Shown piece by piece: positions 1 through 8,351 of a DNA stretch of 54,549 bases (its first letter is position 1; the number at the start of each line of letters is the position of its first letter). The position numbers and the translations under genes were made by a program. The stretch spans positions 1-54,549 of the forward strand of contig JAPKBO010000004.1 in NCBI GenBank assembly GCA_028823395.1. Reading direction: 5' to 3'. The stretch is from Planctomycetota bacterium. GTDB lineage: Bacteria > Planctomycetota > UBA1135 > GCA-002686595. The notes under the pieces are model-generated. The model saw only the letters and a list, made by a program, of their open reading frames with translations. It did no database searches and was not told where the DNA came from.

Positions 1-67
1 TGGATTGGCAACTACCGAAGAACAGCAGCAGCAAGACGAACAGTGAACGGAAAACGGAAATGTTCAT
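1..67 (-). CDS. N-terminus of a putative lipoprotein, truncated by window edge
   Basis: Minus-strand reading MNISVFRSLFVLLLLFFGSCQS... is open to the window edge; short hydrophobic signal followed by a Cys (FFGSC). Downstream of selD on the same strand. Confidence 0.4.
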   Translation of the reverse strand, partial: MNISVFRSLFVLLLLFFGSCQS

Positions 68-127
68 GACTGGGGAGGACCGCAGATGGGGAGCAATCGA
101 CCGAGCGCAGGATACGCCACGCGCAGC

Positions 128-1174
128 CTAGCTCAAGACGATGGAGTGATCGCCCTTATCCAAGACCTGTCCCACCCGGTGTATGGGCACGTCACGGGCC
201 GCGAGCTCCGTCTCGAGAATAGAGGCGTTATCCGCATTCACCGCAATCAAAAGTCCGCCCGAGGTCTCCGCGTCAAAGACGATGCTCACCAAGGCCTCGT
301 CACACCCAGGAGCAACGTGCACGTCATCTCCGAGGCTGGCCTTACCCCGGGCAGAGGCGCCACTGACTACGCCGTCACTCGCGAGCGCGTGAGCTCCCTG
401 GAAGACCGGTAGCGCGCGAAGGCTAAATTCCAGGGTCACGCCGCTGCCCTGTGCGACATTGTAACCGTGGCCCACCAATCCAAAACCCGTAACGTCCGTA
501 CAGGTGGTGACCTGCGCGGCAACCATCGCTTGTGCGGCGGCGCGATTAAGCGTTGCCATGACCAAGGCGGCAACGGCCACTTCCTCGGGACCGATGCGCT
601 GCTTCTTGCCGGCAGTGGTGATGCTTCCCATGCCCAAGGGCTTGGTCAGATACAACTGGTCGCCTGGCTTCGCGCCCGCGTTGGAGGTCACCCTGTCTCG
701 GGGCACGGTGCCGGTCACGGCGAATCCGAACAATGGCTCGGCGCTGACCACCGTGTGCCCACCGGCAATCACAGCGCCGGCTTCTTTCACCTTGTCAAAG
801 CCACCACGGAAAATTTCCCGCACCCACTCGGGCGAGAATTCAGCTGGAAAACCAGCCAGGTTCAGGGCCGAGAGGGGCGTCCCTCCCATGGCGTACACGT
901 CGGACAGGGCGTTGGCTGCGGCGACCGCCCCATAGAGATAGGGGTCGTCTAGAACCGGAGGGAAGAAGTCCACGGTCTGCACCAAAGCCAGATCCGGATA
1001 TCCTTCGAGTGCCACCACTCCCGCATCGTCCACGGTCTGTGGGCCGACGAGCAGGCGCTCGTCATGCTCAGGATTGATCTCACGCAGAACCTGCGTGAGC
1101 TGCCCCATGGGCATCTTGGCCGCTCACCCCGCGCCGGCGGCGTAGTCTGTCAGGCGCTTTTGTTCAGGACTCAT
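128..1174 (-). CDS. selD: Selenide, water dikinase (SelD), selenocysteine-containing; in-frame UGA at 1126..1124
   Basis: Tracked ORF 128..1114 is SelD-like (VQTVDFFPPVLDDPYLYGAVAAANALSDVYAMGG). Reading the same frame upstream gives MSPEQKRLTDYAAGAG-UGA-AAKMPMGQLTQVL, which supplies the missing SelD N-terminal motif (RLT..s.GAG[C/U]..K). ATG at 1174 is 48 nt before the UGA. Confidence 0.93.
1079..1099 (-). promoter_or_regulatory. Putative bacterial SECIS hairpin of selD
   Basis: Minus strand CTCACGCAG-GTT-CTGCGTGAG: perfect 9-bp stem, GUU loop starting 33 nt after the UGA. Apex (GCAGGU..CUGC) resembles the E. coli fdhF SECIS apex. Confidence 0.75.
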
Positions 1175-1230
1175 GTCAGGAGTGGGTGTAGTCAATCCCC
1201 GGCCCCTCGGCAAGAGTGCAAACGCGGGTC

Positions 1231-2646
1231 CTATTTCAGGTCTCGGAAGGCGCTCACGACCTCATCATCCTCGCCGGGCAGAAGCGTGCGGGGATCCAGC
1301 ACCAGGGCACCCTCGTGGATGCGCGCAAACAGGGGTGGCTCGCCCGCCCGCAACTCAGCCGCCAACTCATTCACAGAGCGTTTGCCCGATTTTACGCGCA
1401 CCACGTGGGTGGGTAGGTACTCACCCGGGGCGGAGCCGCTGCCAGGCTCGGACTCCCCCGCACACACTTGGGCGTCGATTTCCTCTAGAGAGTTCAGGGC
1501 CTGAGCCAGGGTCTCGGCGGACTTTTTCAAGGCGGGAGCGCCGGCCAGGAGCATGCGTCGGGCAGGAATCTCGTCCCCGCGACCGGAAAGCAGGAGACCC
1601 AGAGTCGCCTCCAAGCCCGCCAGGGTGGTCTTGTCTAGACGCGTGGCTCGATACAAGGGATTGGCGCGCATGGCGGCAATGCGCTCGGCCTTGCCGACGA
1701 GGATTCCCGCTTGAGGTCCGCCAAGCAGCTTGTCGCCGGAGAAGGAAACGACCTCGAGCCCGCTGGCCACAGCGTCGCGCACCAGGGTCTCCCCGCCCAG
1801 CATCGAGAGCTCGGCCGCCCCCGGTGCTTCGATACGACCCGAGCCCAGGTCAAACGCAGTCGGCACCTTGCGCTCACGACCAAGCTCCGCCAGCTCCTGC
1901 ATGGGGACCTCTTCGATGAAGCCCACCATCTTGAAATTGCTGCTGTGCACCTTCATGAGCAGGCCCGTGTCGGGCCCTATAGCCCCCTCGTAGTCGGAAC
2001 GCCGCGTTCGATTCGTGGCCCCCACCTCAACAAGTCGTACACCGGCGGCACGCATGACGTCAGGCACCCGGAAAGATCCACCGATCTCCACCAGCTCCCC
2101 GCGCGAAACAATGGCCTCCCGCCCGTTGGCAAAAGTGTGCATGGTCAGAAATGCCGCTGCCGCGTTGTTGTTCACGGCGATGGCTGCCTCGCAACCCAAA
2201 AGGCGCTGGAGCAAAGTGCTCAGGCGATCGTCCCGTTGATTGCGCTGGCCACTAAAGCGATCGACCTCCAGGACGCAGTAACCCTCAGCCGCCTTGGCCA
2301 TGGCTGCGGCCACCTCGGAGTGCACAGGGGAGCGGCCGAGGCCGGTGTGGAGCACGACACCCGTGGCGTTGATGGCGCGCTGCACGCCACGGCCTTGCTC
2401 CTGGGCAGCCCGTCGGCCAATGGCGTCACCAAGGCTGCCAGAAGCCAAGCGGGCTTGCAGGGCCGCGGTGGTCAGGATCCCCGAGCGGATCTCGAACCGC
2501 CAGGCGTCCAACTCCACGGAGAGAAAGTCGGCCACCAGGTCGCCCCCGATCTTGGTGCACCAGGCTGCCACTGCCGGGCTGCGCAGGGCCTCATCCACGG
2601 ACGGTAGAAGACGGTAGGGATTGGGGTGAATCTCTTTGGAACTCAT
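1231..2646 (-). CDS. selA: L-seryl-tRNA(Sec) selenium transferase (SelA)
   Basis: MSSKEIHPNPYRLLPSVDEALRSP... INATGVVLHTGLGRSP ... VEVGATNRT ... SFSGDKLLGGPQAGILVGK; classical SelA motifs. Start trimmed from the longer tracked ORF (1231..3165). Confidence 0.95.
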   Translation of the reverse strand: MSSKEIHPNPYRLLPSVDEALRSPAVAAWCTKIGGDLVADFLSVELDAWRFEIRSGILTTAALQARLASGSLGDAIGRRAAQEQGRGVQRAINATGVVLHTGLGRSPVHSEVAAAMAKAAEGYCVLEVDRFSGQRNQRDDRLSTLLQRLLGCEAAIAVNNNAAAAFLTMHTFANGREAIVSRGELVEIGGSFRVPDVMRAAGVRLVEVGATNRTRRSDYEGAIGPDTGLLMKVHSSNFKMVGFIEEVPMQELAELGRERKVPTAFDLGSGRIEAPGAAELSMLGGETLVRDAVASGLEVVSFSGDKLLGGPQAGILVGKAERIAAMRANPLYRATRLDKTTLAGLEATLGLLLSGRGDEIPARRMLLAGAPALKKSAETLAQALNSLEEIDAQVCAGESEPGSGSAPGEYLPTHVVRVKSGKRSVNELAAELRAGEPPLFARIHEGALVLDPRTLLPGEDDEVVSAFRDLK

Positions 2647-2689
2647 GGGGCGGTCCAGTGTACGACCTCGATGGGCTACCATCCCCCCC

Positions 2690-3571
2690 ATGTGTCCGAT
2701 GCCGTTCCAGCGCGCCCTGGTCGTGGTCAACCCCATCGCGGGTAGGGGCCGAGCCCGAAAGGCGGCTGCCGCCCTACGTGAAGGCCTAAGCGGATTGCCC
2801 ATGGCCGTTGAGGTCTTCGAGACCGGCGCCCGCGGCGATGCCTCACGCCGCGTGGCAGATCTTGAACCGGAAGTGGATCTGGTGGTGTCGGTCGGCGGAG
2901 ATGGAACTCTGGCAGAAATCCTGGAGACCCTGCCTTCCGCGATTCCCGTGGCGGTCCTGCCCCTGGGCACGGCCAACGTCCTGGGAACGGAGGTCAACCT
3001 GCCACGCGATGCAAATGGCCTTGTGCGCGTCATCGCCGCGGGTAACAGCACCGGCCTCAACACAGCCCGGGTCAACGGTGGAATCAGCTTCCTCGTCACG
3101 GGCGTGGGCCTAGATGGGGCCATCGTTGAAGACGTGGAGGCTCGTCGCAGGGGCCCCATCACCAAGCTGTTCTACGTACGATCCGTGCTACGTACCCTTC
3201 TGCGCTTTCGATCCTCCAAGCTCAGCGTGCGTATTGACGGAGAGGAGAAGCCGGGCCCTTGGGCCTGGGTACTGATCACCAACGTGCGTGGCTACGGCGG
3301 TGTGACGAAGCTCAATACGGACAGCAAGCTCGACGACGGCCTGTTCGAGGTCGTCCTCTTCCCCCGTACGGACACTCTCTCCCTCTTGGGCTATGCTTTG
3401 CGCGCCGTGATAGGGCGCTTGCCGGGCGGATCCTGCAAAATGGTGCAAGCCTCACGGGTGCAGATCGAAGCTGACCGTCCTACGCCTGTCCAAATCGACG
3501 GAGATTTCGCTGGTCACACGCCCGTGCAATTCGAAGTCCGGCCACAGTGTCACCAACTCTTGATCCCATGA
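2690..3571 (+). CDS. Diacylglycerol/lipid kinase family protein (YegS/DagK-like)
   Basis: ALVVVNPIAGRGRARKAA ... VVSVGGDGTLAEIL ... LPLGTANVLG; NAD-kinase/DAGK catalytic signature. Confidence 0.88.
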   Translation: MCPMPFQRALVVVNPIAGRGRARKAAAALREGLSGLPMAVEVFETGARGDASRRVADLEPEVDLVVSVGGDGTLAEILETLPSAIPVAVLPLGTANVLGTEVNLPRDANGLVRVIAAGNSTGLNTARVNGGISFLVTGVGLDGAIVEDVEARRRGPITKLFYVRSVLRTLLRFRSSKLSVRIDGEEKPGPWAWVLITNVRGYGGVTKLNTDSKLDDGLFEVVLFPRTDTLSLLGYALRAVIGRLPGGSCKMVQASRVQIEADRPTPVQIDGDFAGHTPVQFEVRPQCHQLLIP

Positions 3572-4398
3572 CCTCTCCCACCCAACCCGTCGAAGTCCGC
3601 GGCCGCTCCCTGGGCGCCTCGAGCCTTTTCTTCATCGCTGGCCCATGCGTGCTTGAGAGCAAGGACCTCGCCTTTCAAATCGCCGGCACCCTGAAGGAAC
3701 TGTTCGCGAGTCGCGATCTGCCTTTCATCTTCAAGGCCAGTTTCGACAAGGCCAATCGCTCAAGTATTGAAGGCGGCCGAGGAGTGGGAATGGAGCAAGG
3801 GCTCGAGTGGCTAGCCGCCATCCGCTCGGAATTGGACATTCCCGTCCTGACCGATGTGCACCTACCTGAACAGTGCGCCAGCGTAGGCGAGGTGGTCGAC
3901 GTTCTCCAAATACCGGCTTTCCTGTGCCGTCAAACGGATCTGCTCCTGGCTGCGGCGGCCACAGGCCGCGCCATCAACGTCAAGAAGGGCCAGTTTCTCG
4001 CCCCCTGGGATCTCGAGCACGCCGCTCACAAGATCACAGCAAGTGGAAACCCGAACGTCCTCCTCACCGAGCGCGGTACGAGCTTCGGCTACGGACGCCT
4101 AGTGGTCGACATGACGGGCTTCGAGACCCTTGCCGCCAGTGGACACCCCGTCATCTTCGACGCGACCCATTCCGTGCAGGAGCCGGGCGCCCATGGCAAG
4201 TCCACAGGTGGAGACAGAAGCAAGGTGCCTGCCCTCGCCCGCGCCGCGGTCGCCACGGGGCACGTGAACGGATTGTTCTTCGAGGTTCATCCCGACCCGG
4301 ACTCCTCCCCCTCCGACGGACCGAACATGTTGCAAATGGACGGGTTTGAGGAAGTGTTGGACGGAGTCCTGGCCGTTCACGCAGCTCTGCGCCCCTAG
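3568..4398 (+). CDS. kdsA: 3-deoxy-8-phosphooctulonate synthase
   Basis: FFIAGPCVLESKDLAFQIA ... FKASFDKANRSS ... PVLTDVH ... LTERGTSFGYGRLVVDMT ... FDATHSVQ. ATGA overlap with the upstream stop. Confidence 0.95.
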   Translation: MTSPTQPVEVRGRSLGASSLFFIAGPCVLESKDLAFQIAGTLKELFASRDLPFIFKASFDKANRSSIEGGRGVGMEQGLEWLAAIRSELDIPVLTDVHLPEQCASVGEVVDVLQIPAFLCRQTDLLLAAAATGRAINVKKGQFLAPWDLEHAAHKITASGNPNVLLTERGTSFGYGRLVVDMTGFETLAASGHPVIFDATHSVQEPGAHGKSTGGDRSKVPALARAAVATGHVNGLFFEVHPDPDSSPSDGPNMLQMDGFEEVLDGVLAVHAALRP

Positions 4399-4436
4399 CC
4401 GTCCCTACTGCGACGAGGGAACTCCACCTTCCCTCC

Positions 4437-6170
4437 TCACTTCGGTAGGTGCCGCTGAGCTCCCTCGCCTGCAGGCGCGGCCAGCAGATTCCGGCCATCG
4501 ACGGGACCCAAAGGAGCCAACCCCAGCAACGGTAGGAACGTGGGCAGGATGTCCTCCGAGCCAGCCGGTTCAAAGTTGGACCCGGCTGCGAAGGCCGCTC
4601 CTAGGAAGGCCAACGGAATGTCACGGTCGTACTCATAGGGGCTGCCGTGGCTCGTCCCTCGACCCGAACTTATAAGCACCCAGGGGTCGAGGCGCAGAAC
4701 AACGTCCAAGCAACGGCCGGGATAGGTGCTGGCGCGATACAACGCCAACCACGGCTCCTCACCCGCAGCCGAAGGAGATGCTTCGCCCATCAACTCCTCA
4801 AGCGTGTACGCGGCAGCCACCCAATGCGCTTCGACGCTGGCGTCAGCCATAGTGCGTCGCAGAGCCGCGGGGTCCAGGCCCGACTCAAGAACCTCAAGAG
4901 GATCCAGGCTGAAGCCACGGCTACTGAATCCCAGCTTGAACCGCACTCCATGAGCCGCCTCTAGCGCCCGTGTGACGACACCCGTGAATACGCCGGTTTC
5001 CACAGGCCCAATCCGCTTGGCTCCGACCCCCCGAGCCTGCAAGGCCTCGGGCAGTTCGAGGACCCCGTGATCGGCGGTCAACACTCCCACCCAACGCCCG
5101 GGCCCCACGCGCTCATCCAACATGTCGAGGAAATCCCCGAGAGCATCATCCGTACGCAGCAGAGAGTCGGTCACTTCCCAGCTATAGGGCCCAAAAGAGT
5201 GCCCGATAACATCGCAATTGGAGAGAGAGACAGCCAGTAGGTCAGGATGTTCGTCCTGGCCCAACTTCAGGGTTTCCACAGCGGCCCCCGCGACCTGAAG
5301 AGTGAATTGATCCCCTAGCGGATATTTGTACACGTCAGAGGCCAGGTTCTTCAGGTTCGCAGCAGCGGCCTCAAGGTCTGCTCCAGCGAGAACCTCCAGA
5401 TTGAGAGTCGAAAGGCGATAGGGAAAACGGATGCCATGCTCGCCGTAGGGAGACTCACCCGGGCGGTCGTCTGCAGCGGTGCCCAGAGAGGTCGGATCGC
5501 CATCGAAGCTCGGCGTCCACTCGAAGCCACTCGCCTTCTCGCGCCAGGTGGCATTCCACTCCGACACGAAAGAGGGCAACTCGCTCCCATAGTGAGTCGA
5601 GCTCATGAAGCCGCCACTATTCTTATCCCACCACACAGCCCAGGCGGGAGCGGGTCCCGCCATGCAGATGGCTGATCGATCCTTCATGGAAACGGAAAAG
5701 ATGCGCGAGGCAGAGTCTGCCGCCAGGAGAGTCTCGGCCAGGGTCGGCGCTGTGATGTAGTGCGGTGAACTGCCGCTGCCAGACTCAGCCGGACCGGCGG
5801 AGGTCAGGGCGCGCACGCCGGCGTCGGTCATGCAGTAGGTCGTCTTGCCGAGAGCTCGGTCGAAGAATTGGTTGCCTACGATGCCGTGGCGATTGGGCAG
5901 GCTGCCGGTGGAAACCGACGCATGACCTGGACCAGTTTCTGTTCGAGCGTAGCCAAGGGTGGCCCGTCGATAGGAGCGGCCCTGGTCCCAAAAGCGAGCG
6001 AAGCCCCCATCCAGCCAGGGAGCTAAACGGTCGAGTTGCTCCGGGATCAACTGATCGCAGACGACGAGGACCACCAGGGCCGGGGGCTCCTGGGTAGGGC
6101 TGGGCGCAGTGCTGGGCGCGGGGCCCTGAGCCAGGACCGTTAAGGCGACTAGGGGGAGGCAGAGGTGCAT
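4437..6170 (-). CDS. Secreted alkaline-phosphatase-superfamily protein (nucleotide pyrophosphatase/PafA-like)
   Basis: MHLCLPLVALTVLAQG signal; VVLVVCDQLIPEQLDRL, TETGPGHASVSTGSLPNRHGIVGN, LAVSLSNCDVIGHSFGP, LTADHGV. Confidence 0.85.
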   Translation of the reverse strand: MHLCLPLVALTVLAQGPAPSTAPSPTQEPPALVVLVVCDQLIPEQLDRLAPWLDGGFARFWDQGRSYRRATLGYARTETGPGHASVSTGSLPNRHGIVGNQFFDRALGKTTYCMTDAGVRALTSAGPAESGSGSSPHYITAPTLAETLLAADSASRIFSVSMKDRSAICMAGPAPAWAVWWDKNSGGFMSSTHYGSELPSFVSEWNATWREKASGFEWTPSFDGDPTSLGTAADDRPGESPYGEHGIRFPYRLSTLNLEVLAGADLEAAAANLKNLASDVYKYPLGDQFTLQVAGAAVETLKLGQDEHPDLLAVSLSNCDVIGHSFGPYSWEVTDSLLRTDDALGDFLDMLDERVGPGRWVGVLTADHGVLELPEALQARGVGAKRIGPVETGVFTGVVTRALEAAHGVRFKLGFSSRGFSLDPLEVLESGLDPAALRRTMADASVEAHWVAAAYTLEELMGEASPSAAGEEPWLALYRASTYPGRCLDVVLRLDPWVLISSGRGTSHGSPYEYDRDIPLAFLGAAFAAGSNFEPAGSEDILPTFLPLLGLAPLGPVDGRNLLAAPAGEGAQRHLPK

Positions 6171-6725
6171 AAGAGGTCGCAGAGGACTGAAGGGGGGAAA
6201 GCGATTCCATGCTACGCCATGAACGCGCACGCCACTCCCCCCAGTTTGAACCTCCTAAGTCCCCACCGTGGAAGCACTTAGAGGCTTGCGGAATATCTTT
6301 CCCAGGGCGGCAGGCCTTCCCCGTTGGCATCAATGCAATTTCCTAGGTATCCTCCGCCACCTCCGCATTGGAGGCCCGGGACAAGGTCCCAACGAACCCC
6401 ATGAACACGCCCTACCCCAAGCGCCGCCAGCCCCTTCTCGGGCGAACACGGCGAACCATTCAGGGCAAGACAATCACATCCGAACGGAGTGGGGACCCCG
6501 CGCGGATGTTGAAGGAGGAGAGGGCCATTATTGCTGTGTGGGGACACAGCTGCCGGGCCCACTTCGGAGGAGATGCGCAGCAGTTGGGACGTGGGGACGG
6601 CCCAACTGTCGCGCTGCCCGGTACGACGAGTCCAATTGGAGTCGCCAATCGCGAAGGGGAGAGTATCAGCACGGGCTGACTCACCGCGATCGACGTCCCA
6701 ATCAGTGTGGACAGCCGGGAATCGG

Positions 6726-6751
6726 AGCCCGGGGGCCTTGCCCTCGGGCTT
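6726..6751. terminator. GC-rich hairpin, terminator-like
   Basis: AGCCCGGGGGC-CTT-GCCCTCGGGCT, 11-bp stem with one G-U; followed on + strand by pyrimidine-rich TCTCTTCTAT. Also lies just downstream of the minus-strand sigma gene. Confidence 0.45.
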
Positions 6752-6786
6752 CTCTTCTATCCAAAGAGGTCGGCGTCCAACCGAAT

Positions 6787-7644
6787 TCAGTCTTCGGACT
6801 GATCCACTCGAAAGCGGTTACGCAGACGATCAATCAGACGCGCATGGATTTTGCAGACCCGGGACTCTGAGAGTCCGGTCAGCTGACCAATCTCGCGCAT
6901 GGGCATGAACTGGAAGTACTTGAGGTAGAAGATACGGCTCTCCTGGTCATTCATGCGCTGAGTGACCATTTGAAGAAGCTCGCTCTGAATCAAGTGTTCG
7001 TCGGGAGCAGGACTATGCCGATCGGGAAAGGCCTCAAGGGCCTGACTCAGGTCATCATCCCCATCGTCCCCGGGCATGGATCCCCTTGGCGCCGACGGTA
7101 ATCCCCGTCCGAAGTACTGCTGATAGGCGTCCGGTTCGAGCCCCATCTCAGTAGCAGCCTCGTCGTCGGTGGGCGCGCGTCCCAACTCGCTGGAGAGACG
7201 GTCGATAGTGCGCTTCTTCAACTCCATCCGCTGGCGCCAGGGCCTTGGCAGCCAATCCTGAGCTCGCAGCTCATCAAGCAGGGCACCCTTGACCCGCAGC
7301 TCGCAGTAGGACTCAAAGCGCACGCCCCGCTCAGGATCAAAACCGCGAATAGCGGACATTAGACCCATATTAGAGGCTGTGCCCAGATCCCCACGATCGA
7401 CAGTACGCGGAAGTCGCCCAGCAAACCGCCGCACAATCCCCTTGATCAGGGTCTGGTAGACCTCAACGAGACGATTACGGGCCTCGTCGTTGGGGTCCTT
7501 GCGGTAGCTCGCCCACAGTTCTTCTACCTGAACGTCACGTAAGGCTTGGCTCTTGCGTGCGGACGGGGGTGCTGCCTCTGCAGTCTTGTTCTTTGATTGA
7601 GTTTTTGTAGTGCTATCCAAGAGGTCTCCCTTTCCCCTACGCAA
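6787..7644 (-). CDS. RNA polymerase sigma factor, FliA/WhiG-like sigma-70 family
   Basis: LWASYRKDPNDEARNRLVEVY... GDLGTASNMGLMSAIRGFDPERGVRFESYCELRVKGALLDELRAQDWLPRPWR ... YFQFMPMREIGQLTGLSESRVCKIHARLIDRLR. Confidence 0.9.
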   Translation of the reverse strand: MRRGKGDLLDSTTKTQSKNKTAEAAPPSARKSQALRDVQVEELWASYRKDPNDEARNRLVEVYQTLIKGIVRRFAGRLPRTVDRGDLGTASNMGLMSAIRGFDPERGVRFESYCELRVKGALLDELRAQDWLPRPWRQRMELKKRTIDRLSSELGRAPTDDEAATEMGLEPDAYQQYFGRGLPSAPRGSMPGDDGDDDLSQALEAFPDRHSPAPDEHLIQSELLQMVTQRMNDQESRIFYLKYFQFMPMREIGQLTGLSESRVCKIHARLIDRLRNRFRVDQSED

Positions 7645-7901
7645 CGCATGCGGCCGACCCGGCTTGCTAACGTTGCATTTGCGGTGAACTCCGTTGACGG
7701 CGTTTTGAATACAAGTTCACAAGCAACAGGATCAACGCTCTTGTGCCAGTTACCCGCTCTCACGACAGACTGCGCGTCATGACCTAGGTGCAAAGATGGG
7801 AAAACCATCCACCTGCAGGGCCCTAAGGGCGATGTGGCGAACAAGGGACTCTTCTCAATACACCCTCATTTTTTCGGTGGATTGTTCCCAATCCGCGGAC
7901 T

Positions 7902-8351
7902 CTAGCTCCACTCGTGCTCGCCTGAATGCTCATCTACGTAGCCCAAAGATTTCAAGACGGTGCTCTCGGCTGCGCGCATCTCCACGCGATCACAATCGGA
8001 TTGGTCATCGAAACCGCACAGGTGCAACACACCGTGAACCACGTATAGCGCCAACTCCCTCTGCAGTGATGTCCCCCTTGCCGCGCTCACTTCTCGTGCC
8101 CTGTCAACGCTCACGTACACTTCCCCTTCAGGGCCCGGGCCCTCACCTAAGTCAAACGTGATCACGTCGGTAGCGCTGGGATCGTCCAAGAATCTCAGAT
8201 GCAGGTCACAGAGGAACTCCTCGTCGACTAGTACGACGGCCAACTCCATCTCCGGCTGACCACCGTGGACCGCAGCGGCGCGAGCCGCTGCCTGGATGTC
8301 CGCATCGGGTAGGGGTCGCGGTTCCACGTCCCATGCGACACTGATCGTCAT
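7902..8351 (-). CDS. ybeY: Endoribonuclease YbeY / rRNA maturation factor
   Basis: FLDDPSATDVITFDLGE ... HGVLHLCGFDD; YbeY motif in the conserved phoH-HD-ybeY neighbourhood. Confidence 0.88.
   Translation of the reverse strand: MTISVAWDVEPRPLPDADIQAAARAAAVHGGQPEMELAVVLVDEEFLCDLHLRFLDDPSATDVITFDLGEGPGPEGEVYVSVDRAREVSAARGTSLQRELALYVVHGVLHLCGFDDQSDCDRVEMRAAESTVLKSLGYVDEHSGEHEWS

Noticed and set aside
1711-2607. 298-aa + strand ORF antisense to selA
   Set aside because: selA is strongly supported on the opposite strand; the ORF has no family signature.
6268-6870. ORFs in the 6171-6786 intergenic region (e.g. 200-aa + and 74-aa -)
   Set aside because: Composition not protein-like, overlap each other and the sigma gene; the hairpin structure is a better explanation.
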